Below are positions 1-10,865 of a DNA stretch of 64,000 nt, in pieces. The notes under the pieces were generated by a model, which saw only the letters and a program-made list of their open reading frames with translations, did not search any database and was not told the DNA's origin. Origin of the DNA: Tetracentron sinense (Eukaryota; Streptophyta; Magnoliopsida; Trochodendrales; Trochodendraceae); contig CM026562.1 in assembly GCA_015143295.1 (NCBI GenBank), forward strand, positions 16,954,041-17,018,040, written 5' to 3'. The position numbers and the translations under genes are program-made. Positions within the stretch are counted from its first letter, which is position 1; the number at the start of each line of letters is the position of its first letter.

Positions 1-2071
1 CGGGGTGAACGATGTACTTGGACCGGTGAGCTTCGTATAAGATTTCTCGTTTAAGCTTCTCATCGGCTGGGACACATACTCTTCCCTTGAAAGTGATTAT
101 CCCATCATCCCTCAACGCAAAATCCTTGCTGCCACCCTTAACTGACTTGTCTCGGCAAGACTGTAGCTCGGCATCCATTCCCTGCAACTCCTTGATCATG
201 CTCAGCATAAAAGGCCTAACTGTGATGTTAGCCATTACCGGCCCAAAGGTAGGGAGACTAAAACTGATGTCGAGGTTGGATGCATCCTCTAGCAACCCCC
301 ACTCCTTCAGCATCATATGCGCCAAAAGTCCAGTGGCCTTCCGGCTAAGAGCATCGGCTACAACATTCGCTTTGCCCGGGTGGTATTGAATAGAGCACTC
401 GTAGTCTTTCAAAAATTCTACCCATCTTCTTTGCCTCAGGTTCAGCTCTTTCTGGGAAAACAAATACTTAAGGATAATGTCGCCAAATCTTCAATGCAAA
501 CACAACCGCGGCGAGCTCTAAGTCGTGAGTGGGGTAATTCTTTTCATGTTCCTTCAATTGCCTTCATGCATAGGCAATGACTTTCTTGTGCTGCATAAGG
601 ACACATCCAAGTCCGATGTGCGAAGCATTGCTATACACCTCATAACCACCATGTCCGGATGGCACACTAAGGACGGGGGCCGTGGTGAGGCGTTTCTTCA
701 ACTCTTGGAAGCTCACTTCACATTTGTCACTCCAACTAAACTTGGCATTTTTCCTCATCAAGTAAGTGAGAGGTGCAGCCAAACTGGAGAATCCCTCCAT
801 AAATCTCCGGTAATAGCCTGCCAATCCGTGGAAACTACGTATCTCCGTGATGCTCTTGGGTCTCTCCCAGCTCATAACTGCCTCTATCTTTATCGGGTCT
901 ACAGAAATACCCTCGGCCGACACTACGTGGCCTAGGAATGCCACTTTCTCTAACCAGAATTCACACTTGCTCAATTTGGCATATAGCCTATGCTCTCTCA
1001 ACATCTTTAGAGCAAGGCAGAGGTCTCGTGCGTGATCTTCCCGTGTCTGGGAATACACCAAAATGTCGTCGATGAACACAATCACGCATTGATCCAAGTA
1101 TGATCGGAACACCCGGTTCATCAAATCCATGAATGCCACCGGTGCATTCGTCAGCCCAAAAGGCATGACCAGGAACTCGTAATGCCCATACCGAGTCCTG
1201 AAAGCCGTCTTCGGAACATCCTCCGACTTGATCTTTAGCTGATGATACCCCGATCTATGATCAATCTTGGAGAAAAATGTCGCTCCCTTTAGTTGGTCGA
1301 ACAAGTCGTCTATCCTTGGCAAGGGATAACGATTCTTGATAGTTACCTTGTTCAACTAACGGTAGTCTATACACATTCTCATTGACCCGTCTTTCTTCTT
1401 CACAAGGAGAACCGGAGCTCCCCACGGCGAGACACTTGGTTGGATGAAACCCAGTTGTTATAACTCCTCAATCTGTTTCTTCAATTCTTCAAGCTCTATA
1501 GGGGCCATTCTATATGGTGCCCTTGAAATCGAAGCGGTACCCGGAGCAAGCTCTATAGCAAACTCGATCTCTCTATCAGGAGGTAATCCGAGAAGTTCTT
1601 CCAGGAACACATCTAAGAACTCACTCACAACCGGAATGGCCAAAGAGTTTGGTGCCTCTAGGTTTGCTATGCTCAAAGCTGCGAGGCGAGCAATGTCCCT
1701 CTCTCTTAATCCTCGGAAGTGAAAAGGCTTACCCCTTTCCGGCTTGAAGTTCACCATCTTTTCAAAACACGCAACATGCCCGTGATGGTTTGCCAACCAA
1801 TCCATCCCTACGATGACATCGAAATCCAGGTCTCGGAAGTCTAGGATGACGAGATCAGCTAACAGTTCATTCTCCCCCACTTGAACCACACTATCCCTGA
1901 ATATCTTGTCCGTATTAACTGACTTGCCGAGTGGAGTTGCAATGGTCAACTCCCGATCCAACGGAGTAGCCTCAGTCAAAAAGCCCTTTGCAAAACTTGG
2001 TGAGACAAAATAGTGAGTAGATCCTGTGTCTATCAACACTCGAGCGAGACACTCATTCACTAATAAAGCGC
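1..2071 (-). pseudogene. pol: G1 pol: protease, reverse transcriptase, RNase H (partial)
   Basis: The protease shows the aspartic active site LIDTGSTHYF near 2030. Reverse transcriptase follows with [19 protein letters not shown], the MPFGLTNAP motif and catalytic [10 protein letters not shown] near 1080, then RNase H up to the [12 protein letters not shown] motif. Breaks are a TAA near 1457 (QQLGF became stop-QLGF), a TAG at about 1356 (YRQLN), a TGA at 564 (ASRQL), and a deletion of about 13 codons after the IWRHY motif near 450, which removes the LYGEQF...DHKS stretch. The sequence leaves the window in the spacer before the integrase zinc finger. The reading is certain as a family; the gene is dead. 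Confidence 0.9.
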
Positions 2072-2203
2072 CTGTGCGATTAAGTAATTAATATCAGTAG
2101 ATTTCAAATAGTAACAAGCATCATACATAGGTAACCCCTAATAATAGTTACAAAATCAACCATAGAAATCTTACACAACTTAAACTCTAGGATTTTTGCA
2201 TAC
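2072..2203 (-). other. Spliceosomal-type intron between gag and protease of G1
   Basis: Read on the minus strand, exon sequence GTGAAAG meets GTATGC at 2203, and TCGCACAG ends at 2072 before GCGCTTTA. Removing these 132 bases joins DVVK, a glycine split by the intron (phase 1), and ALLVNECLARVLIDTGS, the expected run into the protease. Unspliced, the segment holds several stops. G2 has the same donor position (6350). The borders and restored reading are seen directly; actual splicing is inferred. Confidence 0.72.
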
Positions 2204-3440
2204 CTTTCACGACATCGTCGGATGAACGTGCGTCTCTCTCTGACAGGGCAAAGACTCGGCCCTGTGTGGCCGAGCGAGGAGGTCATGTAGACTGTGAGGC
2301 CCTCGAAGCCTGAGAAGAGCTAGGCTGAGATGTCTGCCTAATCGGGGGCCTGCTCCTCTGAGACTGAGCTGGCATATGACGTCGGGGACAATCTCTAACC
2401 ATGTGGCCTTGGTCACCACAATGGAAGCAACTTCCTGTAACCCTCCGGCATTCGCCCGCTGGATGCCTCCTTCCACAAAGGGTGCAGATATCATGCGCAT
2501 AGGTGGGAGGAGCATATCCCGTAGCCTGAGTCATTGCGGGGCGAGGAGCCTGAGGAAAAGCTGGGTGAAAAGTCGGTGGAGCGAAAGGGCGGGGAGCCTG
2601 TGGTGTAGAATATATCCTCTGTGACTGAGTTGGCCCTACGAACTGATACAAGCTAGTCCTTGCTCTTTTCTCCCCTGAACTACTCGACTGTCCTTTCTCC
2701 ATTCCTCTTCTCTTGAAGAACTCCTCGGAGTTCGACTCGGCCAAAAGTGCCTTGTCCACTACTTCTGAATATGTCTCATGTCTGAACATTGAGACTCGGT
2801 CCTTGAGGTAGGCCTTCAACCCCCTCTCAAATTTTTGGGCTTTCATAGCCTCGGTCGCTATCATATGTGGAGCAAATCTGGATAGTTCCGAAAACTTAGC
2901 TTCATAAGCCGCTACCGACATATTACCTTGCTCCAAGGTAATGAACTCAACTTCCATCTTTTCATTCATCCCTATTGGGAAGTACTTCTTGTTGAAAACG
3001 TCCAAGAATTCCTCCCAAGTCCAGTCTTGACCTTGTCGGGTCAACTATCGGGTCCGAAGTGCGGACTTCCACCAATGATCGGCCTCACCTTCAAGCATGA
3101 AGGTGGCCCAAGTAACCTTTTCCGCCTCCGTAGGCGCCAATACAGAGAATATCTTTTCTAATTGCCGAATCCATCCTTCAACAACAAGCGGGTTAGTACT
3201 CCCACAAGAGGTTGGAGGCCTCATCCTCCGGAAAGCCTCTATTCCGGCTTGTGCTCGATTAGGAGGAGCCGGTATAAGCGCCGCATTAGGTGGAGTAGCC
3301 GGTTGCCTTGCTGCTAGCATAGCCAAAGTCTCGGCTATTGAGGCAAAAGCTTGGACAAAATCGGGTTGATCATCACCTGATGGAGCATCACCTCTATTGC
3401 CCCTTGTGTTGTACCCGCGATCCCGGGTATTGCGTCTCAT
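2204..3440 (-). pseudogene. gag: G1 gag (capsid/nucleocapsid), exon 1 of gag-pol
   Basis: Gag would form the cytoplasmic virus-like particle. I start at the ATG at 3440 (MRRNTRDRGYN), which matches the start context of the other gags here. The retrotransposon gag domain has an EADHWWKSA motif and WTWEEFLDVFNKKYFP. Near the C end are a cysteine-rich CTLCGRRHPAGEC stretch and a zinc knuckle, CFHCGDQGHMVRDC. Two in-frame stops interrupt it: TAG at 3045-3047 within an RELTRQ-like motif, and TGA at 2283-2285. The frame then continues through GRVFALSERDARSSDDVVK up to a splice donor at 2203. It is a recognisable but inactivated gag. Confidence 0.88.
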
Positions 3441-3754
3441 GATTTCTCCTGAGAACGACAATACAACATGAGTCTAACTTGGATACGCATTTAGTACAAA
3501 TTTCACAATTCACTCAATACATATTCATCAAGCATATTTACTAAACAAAATAACGCACACATGGTATACAACCCAATATCATAACATACAATCCATGTTC
3601 CTAGCGTAGGACTCTAAGTTTGGTTGAAGTTCAATCCATTTGACTAAGACTAACTTGTTAGTCCATACTTGGAATACACTCTTTCCTAACACCTAATGCC
3701 TTGTTCAATTAAAGTATCTAGTACCAAGCAACCCTAGGGACTCTACTACCTAGA

Positions 3755-3766
3755 GCTCTGATACCA
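3755..3766 (-). other. G1 primer-binding site (initiator tRNA-Met)
   Basis: The minus strand reads TGGTATCAGAGC, complementary to the 3' end of plant initiator tRNA-Met. It is four bases downstream of the LTR end and fixes that border. Confidence 0.9.
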
Positions 3767-4061
3767 CCTCTGTCGCGCCCCAAAATACCCCCTAGGAGTT
3801 AAGGGATACTTTAGGTGTAACTATACGTACCTGCCAAACCATCCTATAATGAATAAGATAATTACAGTACTAAACAATGAAAATCAGAGCGTGGAAGCTA
3901 AACATAAATGCGGAAGCGTAAACTAACTTTTTCATTTCTTCTATAGTTCTCAAAATGGTATTCCAAGTTTAACATATATACAAAACATGTCTAAGTATAA
4001 GGTGGACAGGCCCACCTATCAAAATGTCACAACTACTCGAAAATCCCCTCGCACTCTCCCC

Positions 4062-4202
4062 TCAACAGTAGTCAAGGTATGGCCACACATCGGGGTCTCG
4101 ATCCGCCTGAGACTGTAGTTGAATAGACGGCTCTCTCTCCTCTATGTACTCTTCCTCGACCCAAGGCTTCGGGTCGAGGGCTCTCTCAGTACCTGCCGAT
4201 AT
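4062..4202 (-). pseudogene. LTR small frame, G1 copy (start codon lost)
   Basis: This is an uninterrupted 46-codon frame beginning ATA-TCG-GCA-GGT where other LTRs have ATG, and ending TGA. It contains KPWVEEEYIEE and ends PYLDYC. The PWVEEEY core and the stop position match the small frames of the other LTRs. The upstream ATG inside the GCTGAG stem is in frame here (MLSRTF), so it may serve as an alternative start. Function unknown. Confidence 0.45.
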
Positions 4203-4507
4203 GAAAGTACGGCTGAGCATGGAATACTCAGCGAGTACAAGCTACTAGCTAACCATAACAATAATAAACACACAAAGAGTAATACAATACCAATCATCAA
4301 TTCAAGGCAATAAATCATAGAATTAAACCATATTAACCATGGAGCAATATTATCATCTTATGTACGTGCATGAATGCAAAAATGCCGATAAAACTCTTGC
4401 TTGAAAACTAGTTTCCATATCTCGGTATGCCTTGTGGAAATCATGTATGCGTGCATGCATGAATGCCTTGTCATCATCTTGTAAACTTGCATCTTGTAAC
4501 TTGTGAG

Positions 4508-4778
4508 CCAGAGGCTAGCACCCGAATCTCCCTGGACTGCCAACCTCCTTGATATATAGTTTTCTTGTGAGCCAGAGGTTAGTACCCGAATGTCCCTGGG
4601 CTACCAACCTCCTTGACAATATGTGATTTTTATTACTTGTTTAGTTTTCTTGTGAGCCAGAGGCTAGTACCCGAATGTCCCTGGGCTACCAACCTCCTTG
4701 ACAATATGCTTTTTAGGGGTTTTCTTGTGAGCTAGAGGCTAGTACCCATATCTCCCTGGGCTACCAACCTCCTTGACA
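4508..4778 (-). repeat. G1 LTR hairpin-unit array
   Basis: Four units are spaced by a GTGAGCCAGAG-type linker (linker and units quoted as read on the plus strand). Each reads GAGG(C/T)TAG(C/T)ACCC, a short loop, then (A/G)CT(G/A)CCAACCTC, so the arms pair. The first unit has AGCA against TGCC. The others have AGTA against TACC, so both arms changed together. Confidence 0.75.
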
Positions 4779-6112
4779 TGCAATATTTTCTTGTTGGTTA
4801 TTGTATGCACATGCTCTTGAAATCTCGGTTCATGCTATCATGCGTGCTCGTGTACGTGTCAATCCTGCCAATAGTGGGATGAGGATAACAAAAGAGAGAT
4901 ATTGCATTTCATTTAAATTCATAGCATATCATGCAAACATTTAGGTGATCAACATAGCATTTGGTCGAGTCATCATTTACAAGAACAATTACATAAGGCT
5001 TACATCCAATTCCTTTAAGTCATCATTTTATAGGTTAGGCATTTATCAAACACATACATACGATGTCCATTAATAGTTCATCTTCTTCTTCTTTAATGCA
5101 TATTTTTCATCCAATCACATAAGGGTAAGTTTCTTATTTGTAAAATGCTCATCCTCCATTTTTCATTTCCCACACCACACATATCGTACATCATACATTT
5201 GGCATCCCATCGCCTCAATCAACATTCCATACACATCCCTATCCTTTTTTTTCCTTATCTTGTTTATATTTATTGAGATGATACAACTCATAGGAAATGA
5301 AAGCATAATATAAAGAATCACCATTTACAATAGAAAACCTAGGTTATTGCTAGGGAAAGTTAGTAGGGCGTACTAACCTTAGATCAAGGCTTGATCTTGG
5401 TAGGAACCTTGATTTGAGCTCCAACTTGAAAGGAGGAAACCTTTTCTTGAGGGAGACTTGATTTGGGGAAGAAAACCCTCTTGAAATACCTTGGAGAATG
5501 CTGTCCTAGCTTGAGAACGAGATCCCCCCATGAGCTTGAGCCTTGAACTTAAAGCAATCCAAGTTTGAGGATGATCTAGGGTTGTCATACCCTTTGATTT
5601 CCTTCTCCAATGAAAACCCTAGGTGAAAACCCTCTTCTTCTTCTCCCTTTCTCTCTAAATGTTCTAAGTGTAGTGAATGAGGATTCAAATGGTCGAGCAA
5701 GCCTTTATGGGTAAGGTTTTAACGCCCAAAAGATGAAAAAGCCCTTACAGAAATTTTTACAAAAATGCGAGGACCGAGCGATCGGTGTTCTGACCGATCG
5801 ACCGGTCAAAAATCTGTTCTTTGGAAAAAATTTTCCCCATAAAAAATTTTTGACCAGTCGATAGCTACCGATCGATCGCTGAATGGACCGAGTGATCGGT
5901 GCTCTGCAGGTCAGAACTGTTTTGACCATATCTCTTGACTCGCTCGCCCGATTTCAACGATTCAACTTGCGTTGGATTCATCTTTCAAAAATGAACATTT
6001 TTGACATTTCAGAATTTCCAATTTCTCCCTTATTTATTAATTAGACTACGAGAAAGACCAATTAGGCACGAAAGTGCTATTCATTAAATATAGAAAAGTT
6101 CGGGATGCTACA

Positions 6113-6350
6113 CAATGTTACCTATGGAACTTTATGTCTTCATCATATGAGATAGTAATTAATATAAATACTCTTTATAGTTGGTTGTGTGAATATGATG
6201 CTTGCCTAATCAACATAGAAAAGTCTTTTATAGGCTTTTGAGGGCATATATGTCCAACAATGTATAGGTATATAACATGCCATATACGTACACAAGGAAT
6301 AAGGCATAATAAGACAATCACGTATAAATGAATAAACTCTAAACGTGTAC
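6113..6350 (-). other. G2 gag-protease intron, 5' part
   Basis: The minus strand reads GTACAAG then GTACACG at 6350, so the donor falls after the first base of the same glycine codon as in G1. The following 238 bases have stops in all frames and no gag or protease similarity. No convincing acceptor is seen before the G1 LTR starts, so G1 probably landed within the intron. Confidence 0.55.
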
Positions 6351-7617
6351 CTTGTACCACATCATCCGATGCAAGTGCATCTCCCTCTGTCAAGGCGAAT
6401 ACTCGCCCCTGGTTCACCTGGCGAGGCGGAGGTGTAGACCGTGCAGGCTGGGAGGACACCTACTATGATCCTATTGGACAAACTAGGGGCCTAATCCCCT
6501 GAGACTAGCCTAGCAAATGCCTCATCGGGCAATCCCTGATCATGTGGCCCTGGCGACAACAGTGGAAACATCCACCCGATGCCTTCTGGCAATCTCCTGC
6601 CAAGTGCTTTCGGTCGTAAGATGTGCAGACCTCATATGTATAGGTCGGAGGGGCTGGAGGTGGAGCATGCCTCACTGCCTGAGGCGCAACGGACCATGGG
6701 GCCGGAAGAGCCTGAGGTCATGGTGCTTGAGGCAGGTACGGTCGTGGAGCTGGAGGCGCATAAGATGACCTCTGCGGTGGTGCTAGTCATGCATACTGAG
6801 GTGGTGTTTGCCAAGTATACTGATAAAGGTCAGTTCGGATCCGCCTCTTTGGAGGTGCTGAATTGCTGGATTGGCCTCTCGCCAAATCCCTCTTCTTAGA
6901 CATGGCCTCAGAGTTGGTCTCGATCAATAAGGCCTTGTCTACTACCTCGAGGTAGGTAGCCTGCCTGAAAGCCGAGACTCTCTCCATGATCACGTCTTTG
7001 AGCCCTTGCTCAAACCTCCTCGCCTTCATCGCCTTGGTGGCGATCATGTGGGGTGCGAAGTGTGACAACTCCGAGAACTTGGCCTCATATTGGGCCATAA
7101 TCATAGAACCCTGTTCAAGGTTAATGAACTCCCACTCCTTCTTTTCTCGAGATCCCACTGGGAAGTACTTCCTATAGAAGGTATCTATGAACTCGCCCCA
7201 AGTCCATGGTTGACCTTGCCTAGTCAATTCCCGAGTCCTCAAGGCAGACAACCACCAATGGTGGGCTTCGCCCTCTAGCATGAAAATAACCCATGCCACT
7301 CTCTCTTCCTCCATGGGTGAGAGGACCGCAAAGATCTTCTCCTACTGGAGGATCCAAGCCTCTGCAGCAAGAGGGTCCACACTCCTATGGAATGATGGAG
7401 GCCTCATTCTCCAAAATGCCTCAACCCCAGCTATGTGATGTACTGGAGCTACAGACGGTAGGTGCTGCCGATGATGGAATAGTATGCCAAGCCACCAGTA
7501 TGGCTAGCGTCTCAGTAATAGAGCCTAAGACCTGAGAGAGGTCCGGCTGCTCATCCTCATCCCGAGAAAAAGAGGAAGCTCTAGTGTGTGGTCCTCGACC
7601 TCGTGTGCCCCGCCTTA
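6351..7617 (-). pseudogene. gag: G2 gag, frameshifted
   Basis: The homologue of the G1 gag. The N-terminal part (IRRGTRGRG...EDEQPDLSQVLGSITETLA) is at about 7617-7421. The start codon appears as ATA, so ATG was probably lost. After a frameshift near 7320-7420 the main domain runs from 7314 to 6787 with EAHHWWLSALRTRELTRQGQPWTW and GEFIDTFYRKYFP. The zinc knuckle CFHCCRQGHMIRDC is near 6540. The end reads NQGRVFALTEGDALASDDVVQ, then a splice donor at 6350. The cysteine after CFHC replaces the usual glycine/aspartate. It cannot be made as one protein. Confidence 0.85.
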
Positions 7618-7961
7618 TGACTAAAGTCCTGAGAACAATAGCACCACATGAGTCTATCTTGGAACCACAATTTATCACATTGATTCAATTTTCACAATAG
7701 AGCAGTCAATAATAGTATAGTACCATCATATTCATCACATCAAGTCATGAGAGTATTTATAATATTATACTTTGGTGTTCTAGCGTTCCTAAGACCCGTA
7801 CATGGCTGAAGCAACCATTTTAGACTAAGACTAAAGTTTAGTCTTGCACTTGGAACATCAATCCCTTCCAACTTACTACCTTCCTAACTTGCTTCCTGAC
7901 ATATGCTCTTGTCAAGCCGTGGTACCAGATTCTAAGTGACCCTACGGGACCTAAAGCCTAA

Positions 7962-7973
7962 GCTCTGATACCA
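7962..7973 (-). other. G2 primer-binding site (initiator tRNA-Met)
   Basis: TGGTATCAGAGC on the minus strand, four bases from the LTR end at 7978. Confidence 0.9.
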
Positions 7974-8273
7974 CTTCTGTCATGACCCAAAACCCACCCT
8001 AGGAGTTAGAGTGAATCTTGGACGACTTATCATGATCTACATGACGTGGTTGACAAACCATTCTGCAAAACACATGGAGCATATACAGAAGAGGACATAA
8101 TAACGGAAGCATAACTAACATGGCACAACGGAAGTCTAACCAAAACCTCAATGTATATACATAATCCAAGTTTAGTACAAAGTGAAATCAACAAAAGAAG
8201 GTGTGGGCATGGCCGCCAAAATACATGGGTATAAATCTCTCTCACTCACCCCCAGTCACTTAGAATCTACCAC

Positions 8274-8396
8274 CTAGTAGTAGCCCTCCACATGAGGCTC
8301 CTCAGCAGGGGCCTCCACGACATAATCCTCTTCCTCCCATGGACCGAGAGCACATATGTCAAAAGGAGTGGGCGCTCCACTAACACCTGCCAACAT
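8274..8396 (-). CDS. LTR small frame, G2 copy (intact, 40 aa)
   Basis: ATG at 8396, stop TAG at 8274-8276. It reads MLAG, then TPFDICALGPWEEEDY, then an acidic proline-containing tail ending EGYY. S1 has PFDVCAPGPWVEEEY in the same place, although most of the surrounding LTR DNA differs. No signal peptide or membrane segment is evident. The ATG lies just downstream of the GCTGAG stem. It could be a leader peptide, the end of an exon, or chance; the cross-family match favours coding. Confidence 0.5.
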   Translation of the reverse strand: MLAGVSGAPTPFDICALGPWEEEDYVVEAPAEEPHVEGYY

Positions 8397-8753
8397 CAAA
8401 AGTAAGGCTGAGCATGGAATACTCAGCGATTACCAAACACCAACCAACAGTCATAGCAATATAGTAATGGAAATAAAGTAGGAAGCAGTTCATATAATTG
8501 ACAGGAAACTAAACAGTTTATATTTCATGCTTGCATCGCATCAAAGTCGGAAAGACTCTCTAAAACGTCTTGTGCTTGAATTGACTTGGGATACTCCTTT
8601 CATGCTTGAAAAACTTGTCTTGTCATGTTCTGTCTTGTTGGTCTTGTCGAGTCATGCTTGGCTTGTCATGTGTGTCATGTTGTGTCATGCTATGAAACTT
8701 AAATGCTCATGCTTGCTTGTTTGCCTGGAAAATAAACATGCTCATGCTACTTG

Positions 8754-8822
8754 TGAGGGAGGGTGGTTTAGAACCCCCTCTTCTAAATGAGATACAACTT
8801 GTGAGGGAGAGGAAACTCCTCT
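8754..8822 (-). repeat. G2 LTR hairpin units
   Basis: Two units follow CTTGTGAG linkers: GAGGGAGGGTGGTTTAGAAC followed by CCCCTC, and GAGAGGAAACTCCTC. The arms are GAGGG/CCCTC and GAGG/CCTC. The position equals that of the longer arrays in other LTRs. Confidence 0.55.
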
Positions 8823-10865
8823 TTAGCGAAAATGCATTGAAAGTAAACATGCATGCTTGGAGTCTTGCTTGGCGGGTTCTTGTTCTTGTCAAAAGCGAGG
8901 CAAAACATATCTTAAGATATGTCCTACCTCTATTTACCAATCCTTACATTTGGCCTTCTCATGGTGTTCATGAATCGAGAATAAAAACCCTTGTCTTGTA
9001 GAACACCGATAAACCATGTCATGCATGTCGTGCTCGTGAAGCCGTGTACATGCTTTAGCTTATAATTAAACGTGACATTTGAGGTTCAACAATACATGGA
9101 CTAGCATTCATTTCAACTTCATAGGAATATTCATGCCGTAATAGAAAGTGAATAAATTTATACGTGCATTTATAGAACTAATTCTTCACCTTGGCATTTC
9201 ATCAAACACTTGGTGTGTACATTATGGTTAAAGCCTACCTCATGCTTTTCTAGATGGATTAATACTCATTTCGTTATTGGTACAATGCCCTTCCCATTTC
9301 ACTCATCACAAGATATACACATGGCATTTATCGCCCATACACGACCATCCATCTCCATCCATTCACCCCAACCCATTATCATGATGAGAATTTGGGGAAA
9401 AATCATAAAAATGAATAAAAAGAGGAAAATGAATGACTAGGAGGGTAGCATAGGGTACCGACCTTGAATAGATGAGGGAAAACCCTCCAAAACGTGCATG
9501 GAGTTCCTATCGAGCTTGGAGAACGTGTTCCTCACTTGCTTTGCCTTGGATTTGAAGAATCCAAGCCTTGAAGTGATCTTGGGTTCTTAAACCCTTGATT
9601 TCTCTTAAGTTGAAAACCCTAGGTTAAAACCCCTTCTCCTCTCTTACTCTCTCTCTCAAAATGTTGCTAAGTGTAGGGTGTGGGGACCCAAAGCTCGAAC
9701 AAGCCCTTATAGGCAAGGGTGGAATGCCCAAAAGACAATAAAGCCCTTAATGAAATTCTGCAAAAATACGAAAGACCGAGCGATCGATGGTTAGGACTAA
9801 GCGATCGGTCTCCTACCTCTCTGGAATTTTTCCCCATACCAATTTTTGGACCAATCGACAGATACTGATCGATCGGTTGTGGACCGATCGATCGCTAATA
9901 TGGACCGAGCAATCGTTGCTCTGCAAATTTCGACACTGAATCCATTTCTCACTCAATTCCACTACTTGGACTTATCCCACTTCCATTCTAACATCTTCTA
10001 GACATGACTAGGGCCCTTCTAAGGCTATAGTACATTATTAATTATTTTATTTAATTATTTTTAATACAAATGCAAAATTTTCAAAGGTTCCAAATTCTCA
10101 TTTCATTAAAAAATGGAGATTACACGCATTATGCCTTGACATGCACTCCAAGACATATACAAAAGTTCCGAGGCTCTACACTTGCATCCATGCATTTTAA
10201 TTTATTGACCCATAACGATTAATCTCGTATATTATTTTAATTCTCATGAGATGATACTTGTTGTTTATTTATCATGAGATGATATTTGATGTTTAATTAT
10301 TCTGTTGAAATAATTGCGCTAAAATATCATGTGTATATAAGACTAGGGACAAGTCCCAAAGTATTATGATCTTCTACCATACACTATGTGATCCTATAGC
10401 GGGGAGTGTGAGTAAGCTGACAGGCCAAAGCCGGGTCCAATCCCTCTCACCTATGTGTGAACATGGTGAAAACGAATAAGCAAATAGTGGGAGCAATAAC
10501 GTCAAAGCGTGAGCTTTCGTTAGATGTTTATTAGGTTCATTGTAGGTGGGCACATGAATAGGAGATATTATACAATAATGCCAAAGCGTGAGTCTAACAT
10601 CCCTTATAGATCTGACAGTAGATTGAATACTCCAAAATTCACAAGATGAGATCTGTGAAATTGGAGAAGATAGTTTCTATCTGCCTATTCAAGACGATGT
10701 GATGATGTACCCAAATGCAGGATTACATAAGCCAGTGTCTAGGTTTTCGATGTCAATTGATTCTTCTAAAATTGGCAATACCATTAAAAACAGACCCATA
10801 ATCTAATAGGTATTAATGAATACAATAGATCCCTAATACTATCTTATTTGTCATTTGATTAGATC

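Larger units (their letters stand above)
1..6112 (-). mobile_element. G1: 5' part of a Tekay-like Ty3/gypsy retrotransposon
   Basis: On the minus strand this runs 5' LTR, primer-binding site, gag, intron, protease, reverse transcriptase and RNase H, leaving the window at the left edge before integrase. It lies inside G2: right of its LTR the G2 gag-protease junction resumes at 6113. Its pol closely matches G3 and G4, which carry chromodomains, so I place it with the Tekay/Del chromoviruses. Internal stops and a small deletion make it inactive. The 3' half and 3' LTR should lie left of the window. Confidence 0.93.
3771..6112 (-). repeat. G1 5' LTR (2342 bp)
   Basis: On the minus strand it starts TGTAGCATCCCG at 6112 and ends GGGGCGCGACA at 3771, so it has TG...CA ends. 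In its own 5' to 3' order it holds the conserved block at about 5921-5980, a GATCG palindrome cluster at 5770-5910, hairpin units at 4508-4778, the GCTGAG...CTCAGC stem near 4211 and the small frame at 4062-4202. I see no strong TATA box. The rest is AT-rich sequence without recognisable genes. Confidence 0.9.
6113..10180 (-). mobile_element. G2: 5' part of a Tekay-like Ty3/gypsy retrotransposon
   Basis: It consists of a 5' LTR (7978-10180), primer-binding site, broken gag and the first 238 bases of a gag-protease intron, all on the minus strand. G1 interrupts it at 6112/6113, inside or at the end of that intron. G2 itself interrupts the leader of copia C1 at 10180/10181. Its pol and 3' LTR should lie left of the window. 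Confidence 0.9.
7978..10180 (-). repeat. G2 5' LTR (2203 bp)
   Basis: On the minus strand it starts TGTAGAGCCTCGG at 10180 and ends TTGGGTCATGACA at 7978. It has GATCG palindromes at 9775-9920, a TATAAGG box near 9710, hairpin units at 8754-8822, the GCTGAG stem near 8410 and the small frame at 8274-8396. The conserved block beside the palindromes in other LTRs is missing or unrecognisable here (9920-10000). S1 and G5 have the same 3' end type. Confidence 0.9.

Noticed and set aside
3755..3766. tRNA-like matches at TGGTATCAGAGC sites
   Set aside because: Only the 12-base complement of a tRNA end is present; these are primer-binding sites, not tRNA genes.
8527..9001. Leucine- and cysteine-rich frames in the G2 LTR that look membrane-like
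   Set aside because: They come from CTTG-rich LTR repeats on either strand and are not kept in other LTRs.
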